A stretch of DNA of 40,535 nt from an uncultured Bacilli bacterium (lineage in GTDB: Bacteria > Bacillota_I > Bacilli_A > RF39 > UBA660), in contig CALVZO010000031.1 in NCBI GenBank assembly GCA_944372545.1, forward strand, positions 1-40,535. The letters are read 5' to 3'. This document shows positions 8,563-17,309 of this stretch, piece after piece. The notes beneath the pieces were generated by a model, which had not been told where the DNA came from, did not search any database, and saw only the letters and a list, made by a program, of their open reading frames with translations. The stretch's first letter is position 1; each line of letters begins with the position of its first letter. Position numbers and translations under genes: made by a program.

Positions 8563-10338
8563 ATGGTAATGAAAGGGCAAAAGATTAGTGACCGCTATCA
8601 AATAATTAAAAGTATTGGTGAAGGCGGTATGGCTAATGTTTATTTAGCGTATGATACTATATTGGACCGTAATGTGGCGGTTAAAGTTTTAAGAGGAGAT
8701 TTAGCAACAGATGAAAAATTTGTGCGTCGTTTTCAAAGAGAAGCCTTATCAGCCTCTAGTTTATCTAATCCTAATATAGTTGAAGTCTATGATGTTGGAG
8801 AAGATAATGGCGAATATTATATAGTTATGGAATATATTGAAGGTAAACATTTAAAGACTTTGTTAAAAAAGAGAGGTAAACTTACTGTATCGGAAGCAGT
8901 AGATATTGTAATGCAAATAACTGATGGTTTATCTGTTGCGCATGATTCTTATATAATTCATAGAGATATTAAGCCTCAAAATATAATGATTTTAGAAAAT
9001 GGCTTAGTTAAAATAACTGATTTTGGTATTGCTATGGCTATGAATTCTACTCAACTTACCCAAACTAATTCAGTTATGGGAAGTGTTCATTATCTTCCGC
9101 CAGAACAAGCAAGTGGTAAAGGCTCAACCCTGCAAAGTGATATTTATTCCATTGGTATTTTATTTTATGAATTACTAACTGGTAAATTACCATTTAAAGG
9201 TGAAAATGCGGTAGAAATTGCTTTAAAACATTTAAAAGAACCGCTTCCATCAATTAAAGAAGAGATTCCGAGTATTCCGCAAAGTGTAGAAAATATTATA
9301 ATTAAAGCAACGGCAAAGAATCCTAAAAATAGATATGCTGATGCTAGAGAAATGCATGAAGATTTAAAAACTTGTTTAGACCCAAGAAGAGCAAATGAAC
9401 CAAAAATTAAATTAAAATATCAAGAATTAGATGATACAAAAGCGATAAAGCCAATAAAAGTAGAAGAAAAAAAGAATGATAATAAAAAACAAGTAAATAA
9501 TAATAAAAATAAAAATAATGAAGAAGAAATTATAGCAAAGAAAATAACAGGTGATGATTTGAAAAAACAAAATAAAACATTAATAAGATTAGCATCAGTT
9601 TTTACTGGACTTATTTTAGTAATAACTTTAGTATTTGTATTTATTACTATATCAACAAAGACATCTTCCATTAAAGTACCAGATGTTTCTAATAAAACAG
9701 TAAGTGAAGCGATAAGTATTTTACAAGATGCAGGATTTAGTGTATCAGATGATCAAGAAGGAATTGCTTCAACAGAAGTAGAAATAGGAAAAGTTGTTAG
9801 GACATCTCCTCTTGCAGGAACAGAAAGAAAGAAAGGCTCTACTATTAAAATTTATATATCAACTGGAGATGCAACAATTGAAATTGAAGATTATACTGGT
9901 AAAAATTATTTAGAAGTTAAAGGGGCTTTAGAAGCAAGAGGTTTAGTAGTTAATACAGAAGATGAAGTAATTGATGATCCTGAAACTGAATTTAATGATG
10001 GCGATGTTGTAAGACAATCAGTTGAAGCCGGAGAAAAACTAAGTAAGGGTGAAAATATTACTTTATATGTTGCAAGTATAGGTATAGCATACCCAGATTT
10101 TACTGATGGAACATATACAATTAGTGATGTTGAAGAATTCTGTAATGAAAATAATTTAAAATTAGATATTGTTTATACAATAAGTGATACTAACCTTTCA
10201 GGAACTATTTATGAACAAAGTAGAGAAGCAGGAACTCCAGTAAAAAGTGGAGCAACATTTAGAATTAAAGTATATCAAAATGATACATCTAGTGAAGAAG
10301 AACCGGATGTAGATGTATGTGAAGATGGCTTATGTTAA
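8563..10338 (+). CDS. prkC: PASTA-domain serine/threonine protein kinase (PrkC/Stk)
   Basis: The 591-residue protein is a membrane Ser/Thr kinase that senses muropeptides or lipid II and controls cell-wall, growth and spore-exit processes in Firmicutes. The N-terminal Hanks kinase domain (about 10-275) shows GEGGMANVYLAY, catalytic Lys41 in VAVKVL, HRDIKPQN, DFG and MGSVHYLPPEQA. A lysine/asparagine-rich linker (about 290-335) precedes one membrane helix (about 340-366, LILVITLVFVFITI). Three extracellular PASTA repeats start near residue 371. The tail carries two cysteines (VCEDGLC), unusual for the family. Two ATGs lie at 8563 and 8569; the first is best spaced from GGTG at 8550-8553. The gene overlaps rsgA by 7 nt. 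Confidence 0.95.
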   Translation: MVMKGQKISDRYQIIKSIGEGGMANVYLAYDTILDRNVAVKVLRGDLATDEKFVRRFQREALSASSLSNPNIVEVYDVGEDNGEYYIVMEYIEGKHLKTLLKKRGKLTVSEAVDIVMQITDGLSVAHDSYIIHRDIKPQNIMILENGLVKITDFGIAMAMNSTQLTQTNSVMGSVHYLPPEQASGKGSTLQSDIYSIGILFYELLTGKLPFKGENAVEIALKHLKEPLPSIKEEIPSIPQSVENIIIKATAKNPKNRYADAREMHEDLKTCLDPRRANEPKIKLKYQELDDTKAIKPIKVEEKKNDNKKQVNNNKNKNNEEEIIAKKITGDDLKKQNKTLIRLASVFTGLILVITLVFVFITISTKTSSIKVPDVSNKTVSEAISILQDAGFSVSDDQEGIASTEVEIGKVVRTSPLAGTERKKGSTIKIYISTGDATIEIEDYTGKNYLEVKGALEARGLVVNTEDEVIDDPETEFNDGDVVRQSVEAGEKLSKGENITLYVASIGIAYPDFTDGTYTISDVEEFCNENNLKLDIVYTISDTNLSGTIYEQSREAGTPVKSGATFRIKVYQNDTSSEEEPDVDVCEDGLC

Positions 10339-11168
10339 GTAATGGAATAATTACAAAAGTTAATAGTGATACTTTTACAGTCAAAGTAGATAATAGTTAT
10401 TTAGACTGTAAAGTAAGAGGTAAATTTAGAAATATTAAATTAAAACCAGTCGTAGGAGATAAAGTCTTAGTAGATAAAACTAATAAAACTATAGAAAAAG
10501 TATTAGATAGAGATAATTATTTACTAAGACCTCCTGTTGCTAATATAGATATTGCTATAATTGTTACTAGTTTAGTAGAGCCAAATATAAATATAACTTT
10601 ACTAGATAAATTAATAAGTATTATAACTATTAATAAAATAGAGCCAGTTATATTATTTACTAAATTAGATTTAGGGAAAAAAAGTGATATAAAAAATTTA
10701 AAAGATATTACTAAGTATTATCAAAAAATAGGAATTAAAGTATTTAATAATAAAAATTTAAGAAAAATAAAGAAATATTTAAAAGGAAAAATAGTAACAG
10801 TATGTGGTCAAACTGGGGCAGGTAAATCAACTTTTTTAAATAAATTAGATAAAAGATTAAATTTACAAACTAATGAAATATCTAAATCTTTAGGTAGAGG
10901 AAAACATACAACTAGAATAGTAGAATTATTTGAAATAGATAATTTTTATATAGTAGATACTCCAGGTTTTTCTTCCATTGATATAAATATCTATACTATT
11001 GAGGAAATAAAGAAAAGTTTTATAGAATTTAATAATATTACATGTAAATTTAATAATTGTAATCATTTAAATGAAAAAGGTTGTAAAGTAGTGGAACTTG
11101 TTCATAATAATTTAATTAGAAAATCAAGATATGATAGTTATATAAGATTTATAAAGGAGACTAAATGA
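10332..11168 (+). CDS. rsgA: ribosome small subunit-dependent GTPase RsgA
   Basis: RsgA is a circularly permuted GTPase that checks maturation of the 30S subunit. The order of motifs is the permuted one: OB-fold N-terminus, G4 FTKLD (about 116-120), G1 P-loop GQTGAGKST (about 158-166), G3 DTPGF, then a C-terminal zinc knuckle with CKFNNC, NHLNEKGC (about 236-249). It is 278 residues, slightly short of the usual 290-300. Its ATG overlaps the end of prkC by 7 nt and its UGA overlaps the rpe start (ATGA), so translation is coupled along the operon. Confidence 0.95.
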   Translation: MLSNGIITKVNSDTFTVKVDNSYLDCKVRGKFRNIKLKPVVGDKVLVDKTNKTIEKVLDRDNYLLRPPVANIDIAIIVTSLVEPNINITLLDKLISIITINKIEPVILFTKLDLGKKSDIKNLKDITKYYQKIGIKVFNNKNLRKIKKYLKGKIVTVCGQTGAGKSTFLNKLDKRLNLQTNEISKSLGRGKHTTRIVELFEIDNFYIVDTPGFSSIDINIYTIEEIKKSFIEFNNITCKFNNCNHLNEKGCKVVELVHNNLIRKSRYDSYIRFIKETK

Positions 11169-11791
11169 TTTCAGTAAGTTATTTAAAAAGTATAAATAGT
11201 AAAAAAGATACAATTAATTTAATTGATAAAAGTATTGCTGATTTAATTCATGTTGATTTAATGGACGGAGAGTATGTTTTTGAAAATAATTTAGATATTA
11301 ATGAAATAATAAATGATTTAAAAGATGTATCTAAACCATTAGATATTCATTTAATGGTTAATAGTCCCATTAAATATATAGATATTCTTGCTAAATTAAA
11401 ACCATACATTATAACATTTCATTTAGATTCTTTAGATAATCCAAATGAAGTAATTAATTTAATTAAAGATTATAATATAAAAGTAGGTATTGCTATTAAT
11501 CCTAGTGATAATATAAATATATTAAATAACTATTATGACTTAATTGATTATGTTTTAATTATGAGTGTAAATCCCGGTAAAGGGGGACAATTATTTCAAA
11601 GTGAAGTTTTATCTAAATTAAAGTTACTAGAAAATAAAAATCTATTACTAGGAATAGATGGAGGAATAAATAATAATACAATTAAATATTTACATAATTA
11701 TAAAATAGATATAATAGTAAGTGGTTCATATATTTGTAATAGTAATAACTATAATGAACAAATTAATACACTAAAAAAGAATATGTTATGA
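11165..11791 (+). CDS. rpe: ribulose-phosphate 3-epimerase
   Basis: Rpe interconverts ribulose 5-phosphate and xylulose 5-phosphate in the pentose phosphate pathway. The 208-residue TIM barrel carries the metal and catalytic motifs HVDLMDGEYV, DIHLMV, ITFHLDS, VLIMSVNPGKGGQ, GIDGGI and the phosphate-binding VSGSYI. AAGGAG at 11153-11158 and the ATGA overlap with rsgA fix the start. It closes the rlmN operon; its UGA lies in the terminator loop. A thiN-like thiamine pyrophosphokinase, which often follows in Bacillus, is absent. Confidence 0.93.
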   Translation: MISVSYLKSINSKKDTINLIDKSIADLIHVDLMDGEYVFENNLDINEIINDLKDVSKPLDIHLMVNSPIKYIDILAKLKPYIITFHLDSLDNPNEVINLIKDYNIKVGIAINPSDNINILNNYYDLIDYVLIMSVNPGKGGQLFQSEVLSKLKLLENKNLLLGIDGGINNNTIKYLHNYKIDIIVSGSYICNSNNYNEQINTLKKNML

Positions 11792-11810
11792 GTGAACATG
11801 TTCTTTTTTT
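11773..11810 (+). terminator. terminator of the rlmN-rpe operon
   Basis: A 15-bp stem (11773-11787 with 11795-11809, one G-U wobble) and a 7-nt loop, flanked by runs of A and T, so it can act in both directions. The rpe stop is in the loop. On the minus strand the stop of the XRE remnant is in the stem. Confidence 0.8.
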
Positions 11811-12004
11811 GTTTCACGACTTTGCATAATTGATTTATGATAAGGACTTCTTTCATCAGTTCTATATAATAAATAATCTATACTTGTATTATAAAAATCT
11901 GCTATTTTCTTTAATGTACTAATAGGTATATTAATTTTTTCTAATTCATATTTACTATAATTTGATTGATCTACATGTAAGTATTTTGCAATTAACGCTG
12001 GTGG
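11786..12004 (-). pseudogene. C-terminal remnant of an XRE-family regulator
   Basis: The minus strand reads through 11786-12004 as a Cro/CI-type fragment: ALIAKYLHVDQSNYSKYELE followed by IPISTLKKIADFYNTSIDYLL and a basic tail ending at a TAA at 11786-11788. This covers helices 3 to 5 of an HTH_3 domain and the tail; helices 1 and 2 and any start codon are missing. The break near 11990-12005 is where a plus-strand amidoligase remnant begins, also lacking its N-terminus. The simplest reading is one deletion that removed the 5' ends of two divergent genes and the space between them. Confidence 0.75.
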
Positions 12005-12621
12005 ACATATACATGTTGGAGCCCAAATTTTAGAAGATAGTAAGACTGCATGGTTAAATTTTATAAAATTGTGGTCTGTATATGAAAATGTTATATTTCG
12101 TTTTGAATATGGGGATTTTTTAACTGCTAGACCAAATACGCTTCGATTCTAAATGAAGTATTTTGGCAAGACTATTTAAAATTAAAAAATAATAATGTTT
12201 GTTTAGAAGAAATAATAAGTGTAATTTCTCATAAAAAATATCAAGCAGTTAATTTTAATAATATGTATACTTATAATACTATTGAATTTAGAAGCCCTAA
12301 TGGTACTTTAGATAATATAATATAATATGGCAAAATAATGTGAATTTTTTTGTTAAATTATTAATATATGCTAGAAGTATAAATTATAATGATGATTTAA
12401 TTGAAAAAAGACATTTAACTAATTTAGATAAATATAATGAATTAAAATGGTATGATGAAATATTTTTAGGTCAAGCATTAGAGTTGTGTGATATGATTTT
12501 TACAAATAATCTTGATAAAATTTATTTTTTAAAACAATATTTAAAATCTTTTGAAGTTAGAAAAAATACAAAAGAGTATTCTAAAGGACCTTCTTTAACT
12601 AAAAAGAAGTACATTTATTAA
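12000..12621 (+). pseudogene. degraded amidoligase (Amidoligase_2-like), N-terminally truncated with two frameshifts
   Basis: Three plus-strand frames join into one recognisable amidoligase tail. Frame 1 (12000-about 12136) gives GGHIHVGAQIL, then WLNFIKLWSVYENVIFRFEY and TARP. A missing base in an A-run at 12134-12136 shifts to frame 2, which continues KYASILNEVFW and ends with NTIEFRSPNGTLDNII. Three ATAAT copies at 12312-12326, where two would keep frame, cause the second shift; frame 3 continues WQNNVNFFVKLLIYARS to a stop at 12621. GGHIHVGA and NTIEFRxPNGTL are characteristic of ATP-grasp/COOH-NH2-ligase-type amidoligases. The catalytic N-terminal half is absent. The segment from 12340 could be misread as an intact 93-residue gene. 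Confidence 0.75.
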
Positions 12622-12639
12622 TGTGTACTTCTTATTTTT
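12601..12639. terminator. bidirectional terminator between the amidoligase remnant and pyrG
   Basis: AAGAAGTACA (12604-12613) pairs with TGTACTTCTT (12624-12633); A-run upstream and T-run downstream serve both strands. It terminates pyrG on the minus strand. Confidence 0.8.
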
Positions 12640-14242
12640 ATTTACATTTATTCGCGGCTTCAATAAAACTCATGAATAAAGGATGTGGTTTAGTTGGTCT
12701 ACTTTTAAATTCAGGGTGAAATTGACTAGCAATAAAATGCGGGTGGTTAGGTAATTCAATAATTTCTACTAAATTGGCTTTAGTATTAAAGCCAGAAAAT
12801 ACCATACCTTTACTTTCCAATAATTCTTTATAATTATTATTAAATTCATAACGATGGCGATGTCTTTCTAAAATAATATCTTCCTTATAATCTTTATAGG
12901 CTAGAGTATCTTTAACTAAAGAACACTCATAATTACCAAGTCGTAAAGTTCCACCCATATTAATGATGGCTTTTTGAGATTCCATTAAATCTATAACGGG
13001 ATTTTTACAAAGTGGATTAAATTCCGTTGAATTAGCATCTTCTAAAGAACAAACATTTCTGGCAAATTCAATAACGGCTAGTTGCATGCCTAAACATATT
13101 CCTAAAAATGGTATTTTATTAACTCTAGCATAATTAATGGCTTTAATTTTTCCTTCAATACCCCTAGAACCAAAACCACCAGGAACTAAAATTCCTTTTG
13201 AATTTTTAAATACTTCTTTTAAATTAGCAGATTCTTTTTCTAAAGATTCTGAATCTACCCAATTGATTTTTATTTTTTTATTTACTTTATAACCAGCATG
13301 TTTAAGTGATTCTGCAACAGATATATAAGCATCATGTAATTCAATATATTTACCTACTAAAGATATTTCTAATTCATTATCTAAATTATTAACGGTATTT
13401 ATTAAATCTTCCCAATATTTTAAATTAGCCTTCTTAATTGGCAATTCAAATTGTTTTAAAATAATTTCATCAATATTTTGTTTATAATAATTAATTGGTA
13501 TTTCATATATATTATTGACATCAATTGAATCTATAATATTAGTAACAGGAATAGAGCAGAATAAAGATAATTTGTTTTTTATGGCATCAGTAGTAGAAAA
13601 AGGAGCACGACAAACTAATGCATCTGGACTTATTCCCATATTTCTTAAATCTTTAACACTATTTTGGGTTGGTTTAGTTTTTAATTCTCCCGAACCAAAA
13701 ATATAAGGAATTAAAGTACAATGAACAAAGAAAGTATTATTTTTACCTAATTCATATTGCACTTGTCTTAAGGCTTCGATGAATGCTTGGGACTCAATAT
13801 CGCCAACTGTACCTCCAATTTCTGTAATAACTATATCGGCATTACTAGATACTCCGGCTTCATAAATCTTATTTTTAATTTCATTAGTTATATGCGGTAC
13901 CATTTGGACAGTGGCTCCTAAAAAGTCACCTTTTCGTTCTTTTTCAATAACTGATTTATAAATTTTTCCACTTGTAATATTTGATGTATAGTTTAATTCC
14001 TCATCAATAAATCTTTCATAATGTCCTAAATCTAAATCAGTTTCGCACCCATCATAAGTTACAAATACTTCTCCATGTTGAATTGGATTCATAGTACCTG
14101 GGTCAACATTAAAATAAGGGTCAAACTTTTGCATAAAGACTTTATAACCCCTAGATTTAAGTAGTAGGGCTATACTTGATGCAGTAATTCCCTTACCAAG
14201 TCCCGATACCACACCCCCAGTAACGAATACATATTTAGTCAT
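12638..14242 (-). CDS. pyrG: CTP synthase
   Basis: PyrG makes CTP from UTP, ATP and glutamine. The 534-residue protein has the N-terminal amidoligase domain (VFVTGGVVSGLGKGITASS at about 5-23, then HGEVFVTYDGCETDLDLGHYERF and GGTVGDIES) and the C-terminal class I glutaminase domain with the nucleophile in FLGICLGMQLAV and the His-Glu pair in FHPEFKSRP. The ATG at 14240-14242 follows GGAGGTGATATT, an excellent ribosome binding site. It is a single-gene unit with its own promoter (14303-14331) and a leader terminator (14262-14292), so attenuation by nucleotide supply is likely. Confidence 0.96.
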   Translation of the reverse strand: MTKYVFVTGGVVSGLGKGITASSIALLLKSRGYKVFMQKFDPYFNVDPGTMNPIQHGEVFVTYDGCETDLDLGHYERFIDEELNYTSNITSGKIYKSVIEKERKGDFLGATVQMVPHITNEIKNKIYEAGVSSNADIVITEIGGTVGDIESQAFIEALRQVQYELGKNNTFFVHCTLIPYIFGSGELKTKPTQNSVKDLRNMGISPDALVCRAPFSTTDAIKNKLSLFCSIPVTNIIDSIDVNNIYEIPINYYKQNIDEIILKQFELPIKKANLKYWEDLINTVNNLDNELEISLVGKYIELHDAYISVAESLKHAGYKVNKKIKINWVDSESLEKESANLKEVFKNSKGILVPGGFGSRGIEGKIKAINYARVNKIPFLGICLGMQLAVIEFARNVCSLEDANSTEFNPLCKNPVIDLMESQKAIINMGGTLRLGNYECSLVKDTLAYKDYKEDIILERHRHRYEFNNNYKELLESKGMVFSGFNTKANLVEIIELPNHPHFIASQFHPEFKSRPTKPHPLFMSFIEAANKCK

Positions 14243-14261
14243 AATATCACCTCCACAAAAT

Positions 14262-14292
14262 AAAAAAACTAATAGTATTCGAGAACTATTAG
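14262..14292 (-). terminator. pyrG leader terminator (candidate attenuator)
   Basis: In the transcript CUAAUAGU (14292-14285) pairs with ACUAUUAG (14276-14269), loop UCUCGAAU, followed by seven U (14268-14262), all before the pyrG ribosome binding site. It begins only about 5 nt after the predicted transcription start, so without relief most transcripts would stop at about 35 nt. pyrG of B. subtilis has a leader attenuator controlled by CTP; the same position here supports an analogous control. Confidence 0.75.
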
Positions 14293-14302
14293 GCTCTCTT
14301 TA

Positions 14303-14331
14303 ATTATAGAGTATTCTAAATTACTTAGCAA
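14303..14331 (-). promoter_or_regulatory. SigA promoter of pyrG
   Basis: Minus strand TTGCTA (14326-14331), 17-bp spacer, perfect TATAAT (14303-14308). Start predicted at G 14298-14296, giving a transcript that begins GAGAGCC or GAGCC. Confidence 0.8.
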
Positions 14332-14449
14332 TAATTTTATAATTATTTTGTTAATAACATGACAATTTTTAACAAATTTCACAAATTAGAGATAATCAAT
14401 TTTAAAATACTTAAAATTATGATAAAATGGGTATAGTAAGGTGATTTAG

Positions 14450-16165
14450 ATGACTAGAGAAACATTTTTACTAATAGCAGTGGCTTATTATATGTTTACA
14501 ATGATTATAGTAATAGTGGTTTTATTATTAATGAATAGAAGATATCGTAATAATTTAACCAATGAAATAAATACATTAGAAAGAGAAAAAAATTTAATTA
14601 TTAGTAGTAGTATTTTATCTGAATTAAATAAAGTTGAGGCTTTAATAAATAATGCTGATTTAAAGAAAAAATATGATAATTGGCAAGAGAGATTTATAAG
14701 TATTAGAGATGAAGAAATACCAAAGATTACTGATGAAATAATTGTTTTACAAAATGATTTTAATGAAAGAGATTATAATAAATTAAAAAAAGGTATTAAT
14801 GAAGCCGAACTTAATATTAATTATTTAAAGACTAAAGCCGATTTTTTACTGGAAGAAATTAAAGAAATAACTTTAAGTGAAGAAAGAAATAGAGAAACAA
14901 TTATTAAATTAAAAGCAGATTATAGAGAAATACAAAATATTTATAATAGTAATTTAAGTGATTATGAAATGATTAAAACTCCAATTGAGTTACAATTTGA
15001 AAATGTTGACAAGTTATTTAGTGCCTTTGAAGTAGCAATGGAAAATAATGAATATTTAGAAGTAGGAAGAATTGTTAAAGCAATTGATGATGTTATAGGT
15101 AACTTAAAAATAGTTATTAATGAAACTAAAACAATTGTTAATTTAGGCAGTGTTTTAATACCCAAAAGAATTGCTGATATTAATAACGTTTATCATAAAA
15201 TGAAATTAGAAGGTTATAATTTAGAATATTTAAATATTGAGTATAATATAAAAGAGGCTGATAAAAAAATTCAAGATGTATTTAGTAGATTAAATGTTTT
15301 AAATGTAGTTGACTCTGTCTTTGAATTAAAAACAATGCTAGATTATTTTGATTCTTTATATAATGATTTTGATAAAGAAAGAATTACTAAGAAGTTATAT
15401 GAAGAATATAAAAGAAGTATATTAATAAAGGTAAGTAAATTAGAAAAAATTAATAATGAATTATTTAGAAAAATAGATGATATTAAATATAATTATGATT
15501 TATCTGATGATGAAGTATTAGTAATATCGGAAATTAAAGAAGAATTTAATAATATAAGGGCTAGTTATGACCACATTGTAGAGATGGAGAGAAATAAAAC
15601 TTTAGCCTATTCAAGATTAGAAAAAGAAATGGAAATTATTAATAATAAACTTACTAAGGGAGAAGAGAAGTTAAATAATGCTTTAAGAACTTTAGGAAGT
15701 TTAAAAGAAGATGAATTAAGAGCAAGAGATCAACTTGATGAAATAAAAGATATTTTATCGCAAGCAAAAGAGAAGGTAAGAAGTTATAAATTACCAGTAA
15801 TACCTAAAAATTATTATGTTGAATTAAGTGAAGCCACGATGGCTATTAATGAGATGGTTAAAGAACTTGATAAAAGGCCAATTTCTATTAAAACTCTAAA
15901 TTTAAGAGTAGATACTGCTAGAGATTTAGTTTTAAAAGTATATAATACGATTAATGAAACAATAAAGACTGCAAAGATGGCAGAAACAGCAATAGTTTAT
16001 GGTAATAGATATAGAGTTACAAATAGAGAAGTTGATTTAGGATTAAGTAAAGCCGAAAATTCATTTTATAAAGGTAATTTTAAAAATAGTTTAGAAAACG
16101 CTATTAATGCAATAAATGTAATTGAACCAGGAATTCATAAGAGATTATTAGAAGAATACAAGTAG
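14450..16165 (+). CDS. ezrA: septation ring formation regulator EzrA
   Basis: EzrA is a membrane-anchored coiled-coil protein that limits FtsZ ring assembly and links division with wall synthesis in Firmicutes. The 571-residue protein has one N-terminal membrane helix (about 4-27, extracellular N-terminus) followed by spectrin-like coiled coils over nearly the whole length. The C-terminal third carries the recognisable family pattern: LPVIPKNYYVELSEATMAIN, then AETAIVYGNRYR, and AENSFYKGNFKNSLENAINA close to the end. Family length and position next to nifZ-thiI agree with Bacillus, where ezrA lies in the same neighbourhood. AAGGTGATTTAG precedes the ATG. Confidence 0.9.
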   Translation: MTRETFLLIAVAYYMFTMIIVIVVLLLMNRRYRNNLTNEINTLEREKNLIISSSILSELNKVEALINNADLKKKYDNWQERFISIRDEEIPKITDEIIVLQNDFNERDYNKLKKGINEAELNINYLKTKADFLLEEIKEITLSEERNRETIIKLKADYREIQNIYNSNLSDYEMIKTPIELQFENVDKLFSAFEVAMENNEYLEVGRIVKAIDDVIGNLKIVINETKTIVNLGSVLIPKRIADINNVYHKMKLEGYNLEYLNIEYNIKEADKKIQDVFSRLNVLNVVDSVFELKTMLDYFDSLYNDFDKERITKKLYEEYKRSILIKVSKLEKINNELFRKIDDIKYNYDLSDDEVLVISEIKEEFNNIRASYDHIVEMERNKTLAYSRLEKEMEIINNKLTKGEEKLNNALRTLGSLKEDELRARDQLDEIKDILSQAKEKVRSYKLPVIPKNYYVELSEATMAINEMVKELDKRPISIKTLNLRVDTARDLVLKVYNTINETIKTAKMAETAIVYGNRYRVTNREVDLGLSKAENSFYKGNFKNSLENAINAINVIEPGIHKRLLEEYK

Positions 16166-16182
16166 TTATTGGGAGTGATGCT

Positions 16183-17307
16183 GTGATTTATTTAGATTAT
16201 GAAGATGCAACACCAATGTCACTAGAGGCAATTGATACTTATGTAAAAGTAGCCAAAGATTATATTGGAAATGTTAGTGCTAATAATAAAGAAGGAGAGA
16301 AAAGTAAGAAATTATTTTTAGAAACTACTAAAGAACTTGCTAATATGTTTAATATTTTAGATAGTGAAATTATATACACTAATGGGGGAATTGAAGCAAA
16401 TAATATGGCTTTAGTTGGAGTTGCTATGGAAAATCATAAAAGGGGAAAACATATTATTGTGTCCCGTTTAGAACAAAGTTCAACTTATAAAATATGTGAT
16501 TATTTAGCAAGTATTGGGTTTGAAATTAGTTATGTTAAAAATGATGAAGAAGGATTAATTAGTTTTGATGATTTAAGAAATTTAATTAGGGAAGATACTA
16601 TACTTGTTAGTATTTGCGCTGTTAATGGAAGTGTGGGAGTAAGACAGCCATTAAAAATGTTAAGACAAATTATTAAAAAAGTAAATGAACATACTATATT
16701 TCATTCTGATTTAACTGATGCTCTAGGAAAAACAATTATTAATTTTCGAGATATTGATTTAGGTAGTGTAAGTGCTGATAAAGTATATGGGCCTAAAGGC
16801 ATTGGCTTTTTATATAAAAATAGTTTAGTTAAAATGACTCCCCTTACTTATGGGAATAATAAATATCCTCAATATAAGCCTGATAATCTACCACTTCCTT
16901 TAATCGTAAGTATGAAAGAAGCCATAAAGAATAGTATTAAAGATTTAGATAAAAAAGAGAGATATATTAATTTATTAAATGAAAGAATAGTAAGTAAATT
17001 AAGTAATATTGATGGAATAAAAATTAATAAAACTAAATATTCTATTCCACATATTTTAAATATTAGTTTTGATAAAATATCTAGTGAAACTGTTTGTAAT
17101 ACATTAGGTAATAAAGATATTTTAGTAAGTTGTAATAGTAAAGAAGAAATATCTAGTGCTGTTATGGCTATATATAATGATTTAGAAAGAAGTAAAAGAA
17201 CTTTAAGAATAAGTTTATCACATTTAACAACTGTGTTAGAAATTAATAGATTTTTAGAAATATTTTTGGTAGAATACAATAACTTAATTAATTTAATCGG
17301 GGGATAA
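16183..17307 (+). CDS. divergent cysteine desulfurase-like PLP enzyme (NifZ-type), active site altered
   Basis: The fold and position (between ezrA and thiI) identify a NifZ-type desulfurase, which would supply sulfur to ThiI. The 374-residue protein keeps the start MIYLDYEDATP, GGIEANNMALVGV and the PLP lysine Lys200 in SADKVYGPKG. Several canonical residues are changed, using IscS as reference: PLP-stacking His104 is Gln98 (LEQSS), Gln183 is Asp179 (SDLTDALGK), His205 is Asp199, and the GGGQE-x-G-x-R-x-GT segment is missing. The cysteine loop is shortened to VSCNSKEE, leaving Cys317 as the only candidate nucleophile there. The GTG start has GGGAGTG five bases upstream. It may be slow, specialised or a non-catalytic partner. 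Confidence 0.75.
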   Translation: MIYLDYEDATPMSLEAIDTYVKVAKDYIGNVSANNKEGEKSKKLFLETTKELANMFNILDSEIIYTNGGIEANNMALVGVAMENHKRGKHIIVSRLEQSSTYKICDYLASIGFEISYVKNDEEGLISFDDLRNLIREDTILVSICAVNGSVGVRQPLKMLRQIIKKVNEHTIFHSDLTDALGKTIINFRDIDLGSVSADKVYGPKGIGFLYKNSLVKMTPLTYGNNKYPQYKPDNLPLPLIVSMKEAIKNSIKDLDKKERYINLLNERIVSKLSNIDGIKINKTKYSIPHILNISFDKISSETVCNTLGNKDILVSCNSKEEISSAVMAIYNDLERSKRTLRISLSHLTTVLEINRFLEIFLVEYNNLINLIGG

Positions 17308-17309
17308 AT

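Noticed and set aside
12340-12621. Stand-alone 93-residue gene
   Set aside because: It has no ribosome binding site and is the third frame of the amidoligase remnant; the join at 12312-12330 restores DNIIWQNN.
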